Below are positions 1 to 8,376 of a DNA stretch of 64,000 bases, piece after piece; within the stretch, counting starts at the first letter, position 1; each line of letters starts with the position of its first letter. The stretch comes from Clostridia bacterium (lineage in GTDB: Bacteria; Bacillota; Clostridia; Oscillospirales; Acutalibacteraceae). A model generated the notes under the pieces. That model did no database searches and was not told the origin of the DNA. It saw only the letters and a list, made by a program, of their open reading frames with translations. The stretch is from positions 48,851 through 112,850 of the forward strand of contig JAGAJB010000013.1 in assembly GCA_017626295.1 (NCBI GenBank), read 5' to 3'. A program made the position numbers and the translations under genes.

Positions 1-1722
1 ACCGAATTTGCAAAGTTGTGAACAAACGTTGCAACCGAGGCATTGTGTGAAATCGATTTCTGCTTTACCGTCTTTCATACTGATAGCGGGGCAACCGATT
101 TTCATACACATTTTACAGGACTTACATTTATCTTTATTTACTTTAAGAGGCGGATTATGTTTAACCGTCTTGAGAAGTGCGCAAGGTCTTCTTGAAATAA
201 CTACCGCAGGAGCGTTAAGTGAAAGTGCCTTGCCAATATTAGTATAGCAGTCATCAAGGTCATAGGGGTCAACTACAAACACATTGTTTATACCAACCGC
301 TCCACAGAGTTTTTCAAGGCTTACTGCCGCTGCAGGCTCGCCTTTAATATTATAACCTGTGGTGGGATTCTGCTGATGGCCTGTCATGCCTGTAATACTG
401 TTATCAAGAATAATTGTAACAGAATTACTGTTGTTGTATGCAATATCAATAAGGCCTGTAATACCCGAATGGATAAAGGTTGAGTCACCGATAACCGCAA
501 CGCTCTTGTTTGCTTTGTCGGGGTCTGCAAGGTTTCTGCCGTGAAGCCCCGAAACGCTGCCACCCATACAGAGAACAGTATCAATCATACCGAGGGGTTT
601 AGAAGCACCGAGAGTATAGCAACCAATATCACCGCTAACGGTAACACCGAGTTTTTTAAGAGAATAGAAAAGACCTCTGTGAGGACAACCTGCGCAAAGA
701 ACAGGAGGTCTTTGGGGAATTTCAACGTCTGCTTTAAGCGATTTGCTTTCTTCACCGAGAATTACTTTTCTGATAAGACCCTGTGAATATTCGCCGAGAA
801 GTGTGAAAGCGGATTTACCGATAACCTCCACACCGATTTTACGGCAATGGGTTTCAATGTAATCATCAAGTTCTTCAAGAACGTAAACTGTTTCACATTC
901 ATTGCAGAAATCTTTAATAAGTTTTTCGGGAAGAGGATAAACACAACCGAGTTTAAGGTAAGATGCCTTATCGCCCAACGCCTCTTTTGCGTATTCATAG
1001 CAAATACCCGAAGTAATAACACCGATTTTCTTATCGTTGTATTCAACTGTGTTAAGTCCGTTTTCAACGGCTTCAGTTTCGCAGTATTCAACCTGTTTGA
1101 GAATACGTTTTTCAACAACTACGTGTTTAACCTTTGCGTTTGCAGGTACCATTACGTATTTCTGCGCATTTTTCTCGTAAGTTTTAAGGCCGTTATCAAC
1201 CCTTTCGCCTACTTCTGCAAGGCTTCTTGAGTGTGAAACGCGGGTTGTAAGACGAAGAAGAACAGGTGTATCAAAACGCTCTGAAAGTTGGAATGCGAGT
1301 TTTGAATATTTAAGGCATTCGTCAGAATCGGAAGGCTCAAGCATCATAATCTTTGAAGCCTGTGCATAGTGACGGCTGTCCTGCTCATTCTGTGAAGAGT
1401 GCATACCGGGGTCATCTGCAACAACAATAACAAGACCTGCATTAACGCCTGTATATGAAGATGTGAAAAGCGGGTCTGCCGCTACGTTAAGACCAACGTG
1501 TTTCATAGCGCAGAATGAACGCGCACCTGCAACCGCCGCACCGAAAGCGACTTCACAAGCCACCTTTTCGTTTGGAGCCCATTCACTTGTAATTTCATCA
1601 TATTTTGCAATACATTCGGTAACTTCTGTGCTGGGAGTACCGGGGTAACTTGAAGCAACTCGGCAACCTGCCTCATAAAGACCGCGGGCAACTGCTTCGT
1701 TACCTAATAAAAGTTTTTTCAT
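1..1722 (-). CDS. iorA: Indolepyruvate:ferredoxin oxidoreductase, alpha subunit (3' end cut by window edge)
   Basis: This gene encodes the thiamine-diphosphate subunit that interconverts aryl pyruvates (indolepyruvate, phenylpyruvate, 4-hydroxyphenylpyruvate) and arylacetyl-CoA with ferredoxin, in the cytoplasm. I translated it by hand from the ATG at 1722. The start reads MKKLLLGNEAVARGLYEAG, followed by the SSYPGTPSTE pyrimidine-binding motif. CAGCPHRGLFY lies near residue 340, the TPP/Mg region GDIGCYTLG near 364 and GDSTFIHSG with a later DNS near 410-434. A two-cluster ferredoxin domain begins near residue 529, with the first cluster reading CKSCKMCMKIGCP and the second CLGCNVCSQLC. The 574 codons visible are nearly the full family length, so only the last few residues are missing. 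The gene lies 16 bp downstream of the CoA ligase and shares its T-box leader. iorB is not in view and would be expected to the left. Confidence 0.93.
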   Translation of the reverse strand, partial: MKKLLLGNEAVARGLYEAGCRVASSYPGTPSTEVTECIAKYDEITSEWAPNEKVACEVAFGAAVAGARSFCAMKHVGLNVAADPLFTSSYTGVNAGLVIVVADDPGMHSSQNEQDSRHYAQASKIMMLEPSDSDECLKYSKLAFQLSERFDTPVLLRLTTRVSHSRSLAEVGERVDNGLKTYEKNAQKYVMVPANAKVKHVVVEKRILKQVEYCETEAVENGLNTVEYNDKKIGVITSGICYEYAKEALGDKASYLKLGCVYPLPEKLIKDFCNECETVYVLEELDDYIETHCRKIGVEVIGKSAFTLLGEYSQGLIRKVILGEESKSLKADVEIPQRPPVLCAGCPHRGLFYSLKKLGVTVSGDIGCYTLGASKPLGMIDTVLCMGGSVSGLHGRNLADPDKANKSVAVIGDSTFIHSGITGLIDIAYNNSNSVTIILDNSITGMTGHQQNPTTGYNIKGEPAAAVSLEKLCGAVGINNVFVVDPYDLDDCYTNIGKALSLNAPAVVISRRPCALLKTVKHNPPLKVNKDKCKSCKMCMKIGCPAISMKDGKAEIDFTQCLGCNVCSQLCKFG

Positions 1723-1738
1723 TATTAAGTACCTCTTT

Positions 1739-3391
1739 TTATTTTTTCTTTATTTCATTCTGTGAAGCAACAAGGCTTTCACCGCAATAAATTTCACGAA
1801 GTTTCGGTTTTTCGATTTTACCTGTGGGGTTTCGGGGAACATCCGCAAAAATTATCTTTCTGGGACGTTTGTATCTGGGCATATCGTAACAGAAATCGTT
1901 AATATCATCTTCTGTAAGTGTCATACCCTCTTTAACTTCAATAACCGCCGCCGCAATTTCACCAAGACGCGCGTCGGGTAAACCGATAACCGCAACGTCT
2001 TTGATTGCATCGTGCTTGCGTAAGAAGTCCTCAATCTGAACAGGGTAAAGATTTTCACCACCGGAAATAATAACGTCTTTTTTACGGTCAACAAGGAATA
2101 TGAAACCGTCCTCATCCTCCTGAGCCATATCGCCCGTAAAGAGCCAGCCGTCTGCGAGAACGTCGTTTGTTGCTTTTTCATCTTTGTAATAGCAAAGCAT
2201 TACACCGGGGCCTTTAACAGCAAGTTCGCCCACTTCACCGCGGGGAACGGTTGCGCCATGTTCGTCAACAATCTTTACTTCCCAACCGTAGCCTGCTTTA
2301 CCGATTGCACCCACTTTATGTACGTTTTCAACGCCCAGATGAACACAACCGGGGCCGATAGATTCGCTGAGACCGTAGTTAGTGTCATACTGATGATGGG
2401 GGAAAATATTCAACCATCTTTTAATAAGGCTGGGGGGAACAGGCTGTGCGCCAATGTGCATAAGGCGCCATTGAGAGAGTTCATATTCACTTAAATCTAT
2501 TTCTCCGCTGTCAATTGCATCTAAAATATCCTGCGCCCACGGAACAAGAAGCCACACTATTGTGCAATGCTCTTTGCTGGCGGTATCAATAATCCACTTG
2601 GGTTTTGTACCCTTAAGAAGAACTGCCTTACTGCCTGCAACAAGAGAGCCGAACCAATGCATCTTTGCGCCTGTGTGATAAAGGGGCGGTATGCAAAGGA
2701 AAACGTCATCCCTACCCTGTGAATGATGGGCCTGCTCTGTTTTTGCGGCGTGAACAAGGCTTCTGTGTGCGTGAAGAATCGCTTTCGGGAAACCTGTTGT
2801 ACCCGACGAGAAGTAAACCGCCGCTTCATCATCGTCACTAAGTGCAACGTCGGGTGCTTTTGAAGAACAGTACGTAACAAGTCTGTCGTAACTTTCTGCG
2901 AACGTGGGGCAATCTTCACCCACGTAGAAAGTATATTTAACATCGGGGATTCTGTGGCTAATCTCTTCAACACGGCCTGTAAACTCAGGTCCGAAAACAA
3001 GCACGTCACTGTCGGAGAGTTTAAGGCAGTATTTGATTTCATCCGCAGTATAACGGTAGTTAAGCGGTACTGCAAGCGCACCCGCTTTAAGTATACCGAA
3101 ATATATGGGAAGCCATTCAAGACCGTTCATAAGAAGAATAGCAACTCTGTCACCTTTCTTTATGCCCCTTGAAAGAAGGAGGTTTGCAAAACGATTTGCT
3201 TTTTTATCAAAATCGCCCCAGGTAAGTTCTCTTCTGCCTGCATTCAATGTATTAGGCTCAACAAGAGAATACTCACGCCAGGTCTGGCGGTTTTTTTCCT
3301 GAATATCAGGGTTAATTTCAACAAGGGCTACTTCGTCCTTATAATTCTTTGCATTATTTACAAGATATTCCGTAATAGGCAAAACTTTCAT
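1739..3391 (-). CDS. AMP-forming acyl/aryl-CoA ligase of the Ior operon
   Basis: This is a 550-aa adenylate-forming enzyme that activates a carboxylic acid to an acyl-AMP and then an acyl-CoA. The P-loop-like motif YFSSGTTGFPKA lies at about 193-204, GWLFTGD and DRKKDVIISGGENLYP in the C-terminal half, and the catalytic-lysine region PRNPTGKIEK near 522. All core motifs are present, so the enzyme should be active. The substrate cannot be read from sequence. The shared operon with iorA and the tyrosine T-box point to an arylacetate such as 4-hydroxyphenylacetate (inference). The start is uncertain: at ATG 3391 the AAGGA site directly abuts the start codon, while an in-frame TTG three codons later (3382) sits about 9 nt from it. 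An in-frame stop lies just upstream, so no longer form is possible. Confidence 0.9.
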   Translation of the reverse strand: MKVLPITEYLVNNAKNYKDEVALVEINPDIQEKNRQTWREYSLVEPNTLNAGRRELTWGDFDKKANRFANLLLSRGIKKGDRVAILLMNGLEWLPIYFGILKAGALAVPLNYRYTADEIKYCLKLSDSDVLVFGPEFTGRVEEISHRIPDVKYTFYVGEDCPTFAESYDRLVTYCSSKAPDVALSDDDEAAVYFSSGTTGFPKAILHAHRSLVHAAKTEQAHHSQGRDDVFLCIPPLYHTGAKMHWFGSLVAGSKAVLLKGTKPKWIIDTASKEHCTIVWLLVPWAQDILDAIDSGEIDLSEYELSQWRLMHIGAQPVPPSLIKRWLNIFPHHQYDTNYGLSESIGPGCVHLGVENVHKVGAIGKAGYGWEVKIVDEHGATVPRGEVGELAVKGPGVMLCYYKDEKATNDVLADGWLFTGDMAQEDEDGFIFLVDRKKDVIISGGENLYPVQIEDFLRKHDAIKDVAVIGLPDARLGEIAAAVIEVKEGMTLTEDDINDFCYDMPRYKRPRKIIFADVPRNPTGKIEKPKLREIYCGESLVASQNEIKKK

Positions 3392-3400
3392 TCCTTTTCA

Positions 3401-3438
3401 AAAAAATAAACTCACCCTTTGAAAACAAAGGACGAGTT
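3401..3438 (-). terminator. T-box intrinsic terminator
   Basis: On the minus strand a stem of about 12 bp (AACTCGTCCTTTG paired with CAAAGGGTGAGTT) around a short T-rich loop is followed by a run of seven T. It starts directly after the T-box sequence and ends 10 nt before the ligase start codon, as expected for the terminator arm of a T-box switch. Confidence 0.9.
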
Positions 3439-3683
3439 AATACCCGTGTTACCACCTTTTTTTACGGATTTCTCACGAAAACCGCCTTACAGAGTAAAAA
3501 TTACCCTTGCGCTTTAACGGGCGCACCCGCCGCAGCCTACTGTAATTTCGGTGCGTTGCTCCGGGATGTATTCACACTAACTGCTCACGCGCCTCTCACC
3601 AAACGGCAACTCTCTTATTTACGCCTGCTAATGTTACTTGTTCCCTTCGTTGCATTTGAAGTAAACACTATAAAATTATCCGT
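3401..3683 (-). promoter_or_regulatory. T-box leader, tyrosine specifier (UAC)
   Basis: This is an RNA leader read on the minus strand upstream of the CoA ligase. The conserved T-box sequence GGTGGTAACACGGGTA lies at 3441-3456 and is followed by an intrinsic terminator. The specifier loop can be drawn: the ACATT/AGTGT helix and a GGG/CCC helix enclose AACAAGTA on the 5' side and GAATACAT on the 3' side. The AGTA plus GAA strands are the canonical loop-E motif, which places the specifier codon TAC (tyrosine) at 3568-3570. Uncharged tRNA-Tyr should therefore stabilise the antiterminator and switch on the ligase and iorA. The class is certain from the T-box sequence; the codon assignment rests on my manual folding. 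Confidence 0.9.
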
Positions 3684-3686
3684 TAA

Positions 3687-3715
3687 ATTATATCAAACAA
3701 GTCGACAAATGTCAA
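3687..3715 (-). promoter_or_regulatory. Sigma-A promoter of the T-box/ligase/ior operon
   Basis: Read on the minus strand, a perfect TTGACA (3710-3715) and a perfect TATAAT (3687-3692) are separated by 17 bp. The -35 box overlaps the last codons of the upstream DUF1643 gene. Confidence 0.9.
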
Positions 3716-4335
3716 CACAATGTTTTAAGATACTCCGCTATGTCAAACTCTTCCGTAGGACTGTTGTTTTTTAGGTAAAGCGGATGGTGGGGGTGACCTT
3801 TTACGGAGCGTTTGCCAACGGTAAACCATTTTGCTCCGTATTCATTACCTATTTTAACCATTTCCGTAACACAGGGAATAAGATAGGGTCTTTTTTCGAT
3901 TATAGTACCCCAAGCCGCCCAGACGGCAGGTGTGTTTCCCTCACCGTAGGATGAAAGTATATATCGGAAAGCGTTCATATTTTCTCTATGTAAAAGGGAA
4001 TTAAAACATCCGTCCATATCTTTAGGATTAGTGGCTCTCTGAGCATAGACGTTAAACATAATAAAACTGTCATAGCCGTTAAAAAGTGCCGTTCTCTCAA
4101 CGGATTTCAAAGTATTATCAAGATCATCGGGTTTGGCGGTAGACGGATTTATACCGATACAAATAAGGGGATTCTCCCCTCTTGTACCTAAAATATATCG
4201 GTACTCAGTATAGGCATTCGGTACGTAGAGCCACTTTTCGCGGTTATACTCAAAAGAGCCGTCTTTTTCCGTTTCAAGTGCTTCTTGAAATGTCAGTATG
4301 TCAATATCTTTTGTTTCACATTGAGGTATGTGCAT
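3712..4335 (-). CDS. DUF1643 domain protein
   Basis: This is a protein of about 207 aa matching the DUF1643 family in length and in its signature: CIGINPSTAKPDDLDNT near residue 60-75, then a conserved MFNVYAQRAT stretch and a C-terminal region with KGHPHHPLY. The function of the family is unknown; its members are soluble and lack recognised catalytic motifs. I chose ATG 4335 because GGGGTGAG lies about 5 nt upstream; a GTG three codons earlier (4344) is the alternative. It is a single gene with no obvious partner. The stop region carries the -35 box of the downstream T-box promoter, so the two units are packed tightly. Confidence 0.82.
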   Translation of the reverse strand: MHIPQCETKDIDILTFQEALETEKDGSFEYNREKWLYVPNAYTEYRYILGTRGENPLICIGINPSTAKPDDLDNTLKSVERTALFNGYDSFIMFNVYAQRATNPKDMDGCFNSLLHRENMNAFRYILSSYGEGNTPAVWAAWGTIIEKRPYLIPCVTEMVKIGNEYGAKWFTVGKRSVKGHPHHPLYLKNNSPTEEFDIAEYLKTLC

Positions 4336-4448
4336 ATATCTCACCCCGGTAATTTTTTAGTTCGTTTTATTATACTATAATGATAAAGGACTTTTCAATA
4401 TCATATAATCCTAAATATTTAATATACTGTTAAACCCTGCCGTTTCAC

Positions 4449-4476
4449 TTGACTTTTTTTGCCAGTATAATATAAT
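4449..4476 (+). promoter_or_regulatory. Sigma-A promoter for the phosphoribosyltransferase/rsmI run
   Basis: TTGACT at 4449-4454 and TATAAT at 4471-4476 are separated by 16 bp, about 50 bp upstream of the start codon at 4526. Confidence 0.75.
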
Positions 4477-4525
4477 TAAACTGTGAAATGATGTGCGATT
4501 TTATCGCAAAAAGGAGTATGGTTTT

Positions 4526-5074
4526 ATGTATCATTCAATGAAAATTGCAGGACTTGACAGAAATCTTCCTCTCTGCCCTTTAAACGAAAAATTACAGATA
4601 GGTGCTTTCGTTATTTTCGGTGATGCTGAACTTACCGTTGCATGTGCCGAAGAACTTCTTAAGAAAGCACCCGAATTTGATTACATAATTACTGCTGAAG
4701 CCAAAGGTATCCCCCTTGCTCACGAAATGTCACGCCAAAGCGGTAAAAAATATTTCGTAGCAAGGAAGAAACCCAAACTTTATATGACAGGTGTTTTCGA
4801 TGTTGTTGTAAATTCAATAACTACAGAGGGTGAACAGCACCTTTACCTCGACACCGCCGAAGCCGATGAAATGAAAGGCAAAAAAGTTATTATCATTGAC
4901 GACGTTATTTCAACGGGTGAATCACTTAAAGCAGTTCAGAAACTCGTTGCCGAAGCACAGGCAAACCTTGTGGGTAATATGGCTATACTCGCAGAGGGTG
5001 ATGCCGCTGACCGTGATGACATTATTTATCTTGAACGCTTACCCTTATTCGATGCAGAAGGTAATGTGATTTAA
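4526..5074 (+). CDS. Adenine/xanthine phosphoribosyltransferase-like protein
   Basis: This 182-aa type I phosphoribosyltransferase would transfer a free nucleobase onto PRPP for purine salvage in the cytoplasm. The PRPP-binding signature VIIIDDVISTGES lies at about 121-133, with the preceding TAEAKGIPLAHEM segment typical of Apt/Xpt proteins. The start is ATG 4526, 9 nt after AAGGAG; an upstream in-frame ATG at 4493 lacks a ribosome site. The gene ends two bases before rsmI begins, so the two are probably co-transcribed. The base used (adenine, xanthine or other) cannot be settled by eye, hence no symbol. Confidence 0.85.
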   Translation: MYHSMKIAGLDRNLPLCPLNEKLQIGAFVIFGDAELTVACAEELLKKAPEFDYIITAEAKGIPLAHEMSRQSGKKYFVARKKPKLYMTGVFDVVVNSITTEGEQHLYLDTAEADEMKGKKVIIIDDVISTGESLKAVQKLVAEAQANLVGNMAILAEGDAADRDDIIYLERLPLFDAEGNVI

Positions 5075-5075
5075 T

Positions 5076-5900
5076 ATGGCAGGAACACTTTATGTTGTAG
5101 GAACACCTATCGGCAATTTAGGTGATTTTTCCCCGAGAGCCGTTGAGGTACTTTCCTCGTGCGACTTTATCGCCGCAGAAGATACCCGCGTTACAATCAA
5201 GTTGCTTAACCATTTCGGTATTAAAAAGCCTATGGTAAGTTACTACGAGCACAACCGTAACGAGCGTGGCGGTGTTATAATCGAAAGGCTTTTAAACGGC
5301 GAAAACTGTGCCTTGGTTTCAGATGCAGGTATGCCCATTATTTCAGACCCGGGTGAAGATTTAACCCTTCGATGTCACGAAAACAATATAAAAGTCTGTG
5401 CAGTTCCCGGTCCTTGTGCTTTTGTTACGGCGCTGGCAATTTCAGGTATGCCCTCGGGAAGATTCACTTTTGAAGGGTTTCTTACAAAGGCAAAACAGAA
5501 CAGGCGCGAACACCTGGAAGAACTCGTGAATGAAAAGCGCACAATGATTTTTTACGAAGCCCCCCACAAACTCCCCTCTACCCTTGAGGATATGGCTAAA
5601 TACTTCGGTGACCGTAAAATTGCATTGGTTAAAGAACTCACAAAAATTTATGAAAACGTGGAGCGTACAACACTTTTTGAAGCCGCAAAGAAATACAGGG
5701 AAGTAAGTCCTCGGGGCGAATACGTTTTAATAATTGAGGGAAAACCCGAAGATACAGAAAAAACAATAACTATAGATGAAGCAAAATCTATGGCGGAAGA
5801 ACTTATAAAAAGCGGCCTTTCCAAAAATGAGGCTTCAAAGGAAATCGCTAAAAAAACAGGCCTTAAAAAGAGCGACATTTATAAAAGTTTACAGGAGTGA
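5076..5900 (+). CDS. rsmI: 16S rRNA (cytidine-1402-2'-O)-methyltransferase
   Basis: This is a 274-aa SAM-dependent tetrapyrrole-methylase-fold enzyme that 2'-O-methylates C1402 in the decoding centre of 16S rRNA. It has the expected blocks: TPIGNLGD at 10-17, AEDTR at 34-38, SDAGMPIISDPG at 82-93 and VPGPCAFVTAL at about 110-120. The C-terminal extension, with the SGLSKNEASKEIAKKTGL segment, is the usual RsmI C-terminal domain. The gene starts two bases after the phosphoribosyltransferase stop and is followed six bases later by a membrane-anchored unknown, so the three form an operon. Confidence 0.95.
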   Translation: MAGTLYVVGTPIGNLGDFSPRAVEVLSSCDFIAAEDTRVTIKLLNHFGIKKPMVSYYEHNRNERGGVIIERLLNGENCALVSDAGMPIISDPGEDLTLRCHENNIKVCAVPGPCAFVTALAISGMPSGRFTFEGFLTKAKQNRREHLEELVNEKRTMIFYEAPHKLPSTLEDMAKYFGDRKIALVKELTKIYENVERTTLFEAAKKYREVSPRGEYVLIIEGKPEDTEKTITIDEAKSMAEELIKSGLSKNEASKEIAKKTGLKKSDIYKSLQE

Positions 5901-5906
5901 TTTACT

Positions 5907-6512
5907 ATGCTTTGGGGCGTTAAATGGTATTTATGGTTAATTCTGGTAATTGCAATTATTGTTGCTGTTTTTGCTTGGCACAAAGCACTTACCGCCTCTC
6001 GTGAAAGGCGCGAAAAAATAAAATGCGAGGGTGAAATCTGGAAACGCGACTACGATTTAAGGCAAAAATTTTCCGTTCTTACTGATTATAAAATAAAAGA
6101 AACTGCTGATAGCGAACTTTTACACGGTGTGGCAATGAATATTCAGATTGCTCTTGAGAACGAAATAAATATGAATGAGGCGTTCAGACTTCTCCCCGAC
6201 GAAAAGCAGTTCATTTATACTCTTGAATATTTTGATGAGGACGCTAAAAAAAGTCTGTCGGCATTCTTTAAAAATAACGGAGCCCCCCTCGTACCGCTTA
6301 TTCCCGATGCATTGAAAGCAATAGGCGCAGAAAAATATATAGAAACAATTTCACCCTTGTTACCTATGTATGACCCCGACAGTGAGGTTTCGGTTGACTA
6401 CAATATAATTGCTAAAGCCGACGAAAAATTCAAAGAAATTTACGAGTCCGACGAAATGTGCAGATTGGCAGCACAGTATATTAAAAAGAATAAAGAAATA
6501 TTTTTAAACTAA
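5907..6512 (+). CDS. Membrane-anchored protein of unknown function
   Basis: This 201-aa protein starts with a single hydrophobic segment (about residues 8-25, WLILVIAIIVAVFAW) followed by a basic stretch and a charged, mostly helical soluble domain of about 165 residues. The topology suggests an N-terminal anchor with a cytoplasmic domain (positive-inside rule). I do not recognise a family. A good ribosome site (GGAG, 10 nt upstream of the ATG) and tight spacing after rsmI support a real gene. The next gene begins 15 bp downstream with its own AAAGGAG. Confidence 0.75.
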   Translation: MLWGVKWYLWLILVIAIIVAVFAWHKALTASRERREKIKCEGEIWKRDYDLRQKFSVLTDYKIKETADSELLHGVAMNIQIALENEINMNEAFRLLPDEKQFIYTLEYFDEDAKKSLSAFFKNNGAPLVPLIPDALKAIGAEKYIETISPLLPMYDPDSEVSVDYNIIAKADEKFKEIYESDEMCRLAAQYIKKNKEIFLN

Positions 6513-6527
6513 AAGGAGAATATATTT

Positions 6528-7427
6528 ATGGCAATATCCTTCCACCTTTCAGCCTTTGCTGATGAAGCAGGCGGCTCAATTAAAGAACAGATAGACGCCC
6601 TCAAGGCTCACGGAATGACTCATATTGAGCCACGCGGTCTTGACCACGGCAACATTTCACTTTACACAGTAGAGCAGGCTAAGGAGTTAAAGAAAATTCT
6701 CGATGATAACGGTATCGGTGTTTCCGCTATCGGCTCACATTACGGTAAAATTGAAATTACTGATGATTTCGGTCCTCATTTTGACGATTTTAAAAACTGC
6801 GTAGAAGTTGCAAACATTCTCGGCACAGAGCGTATAAGAATGTTCAGTTTCTTCTTTACAAAAGGTCAGAGTCTTACAGAATACCGCGACGAAGTTTTTG
6901 AAAGACTTGATAAAATGTGCGACTATTCACTCAAAAACGGTGTTTGGTGTTGCCACGAAAACGAGAAAGATATTTACGGAGATATTGCCGAACGTTGCCT
7001 TGAAATATACAAAACTTTTGAAGGTAAAATAAAAGGTATTTTCGACCCTTCAAACTTCATTCAGTGCGGTGAACAGATTTTACCCGCTTACGACCTTCTT
7101 AAAGATTATATCGACTATTTCCACATTAAAGACTGTCTTTATGAGGGTGGCAAAGTTCGTCCTGCAGGTCTCGGTGACGGTCACATTGTTGAACTTCTTC
7201 AGAAATTCGCTCAAGACAAAGACGGCGACCATTTCCTTACTCTTGAACCCCATCTTAAAGTTTTCGACGGTCTTGCAGCGCTTGAAGGCGAAGGCGGAAC
7301 CGCCGACAAATTAAAAGATGATTTCACTTATCCCACAAACCGTGCCGCTTTTGATGCCGCGGCAGAGGCTCTTGACGTTTGTCTTGAAAAAGCAAACCTT
7401 ACAAGCGTTACAGTCAGAAGTAAATAA
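6528..7427 (+). CDS. Sugar phosphate isomerase/epimerase-like TIM-barrel protein
   Basis: This 299-aa protein of the xylose-isomerase-like/AP-endonuclease-2 fold is probably a metal-dependent sugar or polyol epimerase/isomerase in the cytoplasm. The expected metal-ligand positions are visible in order: CCHENEKDIYGD, GIFDPSNFIQCGEQ, DYFHIKDCLYEGG and LTLEPHLKVF. The start has AAAGGAG 9 nt upstream. It sits 34 bp before an SDR of the mannonate-oxidoreductase type, so the pair may act in hexuronate or related sugar-acid use; the substrate is unknown. Confidence 0.82.
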   Translation: MAISFHLSAFADEAGGSIKEQIDALKAHGMTHIEPRGLDHGNISLYTVEQAKELKKILDDNGIGVSAIGSHYGKIEITDDFGPHFDDFKNCVEVANILGTERIRMFSFFFTKGQSLTEYRDEVFERLDKMCDYSLKNGVWCCHENEKDIYGDIAERCLEIYKTFEGKIKGIFDPSNFIQCGEQILPAYDLLKDYIDYFHIKDCLYEGGKVRPAGLGDGHIVELLQKFAQDKDGDHFLTLEPHLKVFDGLAALEGEGGTADKLKDDFTYPTNRAAFDAAAEALDVCLEKANLTSVTVRSK

Positions 7428-7461
7428 TTTCAATATAATATAAAATCAAGGAGTGTTTTAA

Positions 7462-8310
7462 ATGTTTAATCACGATAATCTTAAAGGCAGAGTTGCCGTA
7501 GTAACAGGCGGTGGCGGTGTGCTTTGCGGCGGTTTTGCAAAAGACCTTGCAAGACAGGGTGTAAAAGTTGCTGTTCTCGACTTAAGACTTGATGCGGCAC
7601 AGAAAGTTGCCGACGAAATCATTGCAGAAGGTTTTGAGGCTATCGGTGTTGCTTGCAACGTTCTTGAAAAAGAAAGCCTTGAAGCAGCAAGAGCAGAAAT
7701 CAATGAAAAAATCGGTACTTGCGATATTCTTATTAACGGCGCAGGCGGTAACCACCCCAGCGGTAATACCACAAAAGAAAAGTTCGAACTTTCCGACCTT
7801 GACTCAACAGAAGATATTAAAACTTTCTTCGACCTTGACCCCAAAGGCATCGAGTTCGTTTTCAACCTTAACTTCCTCGGCACACTTCTTACAACACAGG
7901 TTTTTGCAAAGGATATGGTAGGAAAAGAAAATGCTACTATTATCAACATCTCTTCAATGAACTCTTATAAACCTCTTACAAAAATCCCCGCATATTCCGC
8001 AGCAAAGGCTGCTATTTCAAACTTCACACAGTTTATGGCTGTTCACTTCTCCGATGTAGGCCTTCGTGTTAATGCTATTGCGCCCGGTTTCTTCTCAACA
8101 AATCAGAATAAAGCGCTTCTTTATAACGAAGATGGCTCATATACACCCCGAAGCGAAAAAATCATCGGTCATACTCCCCTCGGTCGTTTCGGTGTTCCCG
8201 AAGATCTCACAGGTACACTTCTCTTCCTTAGCGATGAAACTTATTCAAAATTCGTAACAGGCGTTATCATTCCTGTTGACGGCGGTTTCTCAGCATATTC
8301 GGGTGTTTAA
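7462..8310 (+). CDS. SDR oxidoreductase, D-mannonate (fructuronate) oxidoreductase-like
   Basis: This 282-aa short-chain dehydrogenase has the cofactor loop VVTGGGGVLCGG at 13-24, NGAGG at 92-96, a catalytic serine in INISSMNS (about 164-165) and Y178-xxx-K182. The closing segment FVTGVIIPVDGGFSAYSGV and the insertion after NGAGGNHPSG are typical of the SDR-type UxuB (fructuronate/mannonate) group. I did not give the symbol because no uxuA or uxaC lies nearby to confirm the pathway. The SD is AAGGAG, 9 nt upstream. The gene ends at a strong bidirectional terminator. Confidence 0.82.
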   Translation: MFNHDNLKGRVAVVTGGGGVLCGGFAKDLARQGVKVAVLDLRLDAAQKVADEIIAEGFEAIGVACNVLEKESLEAARAEINEKIGTCDILINGAGGNHPSGNTTKEKFELSDLDSTEDIKTFFDLDPKGIEFVFNLNFLGTLLTTQVFAKDMVGKENATIINISSMNSYKPLTKIPAYSAAKAAISNFTQFMAVHFSDVGLRVNAIAPGFFSTNQNKALLYNEDGSYTPRSEKIIGHTPLGRFGVPEDLTGTLLFLSDETYSKFVTGVIIPVDGGFSAYSGV

Positions 8311-8327
8311 TAACAGTTTAAAAGGCA

Positions 8328-8366
8328 TAAAAAATCGGTTCTGCGTTTGCAGAACCGATTTTTATT
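8328..8366. terminator. Bidirectional intrinsic terminator
   Basis: The hairpin AAATCGGTTCTGC / GCAGAACCGATTT around GTTT is flanked by A-run and T-run. It serves the plus-strand SDR gene and the convergent minus-strand leucine-rich-repeat gene. Confidence 0.9.
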
Positions 8367-8376
8367 ATATTATTTA

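Noticed and set aside
2557..3120. A 187-codon frame inside the CoA ligase gene.
   Set aside because: It is a shadow in another frame of a clear adenylate-forming enzyme, with no ribosome site.
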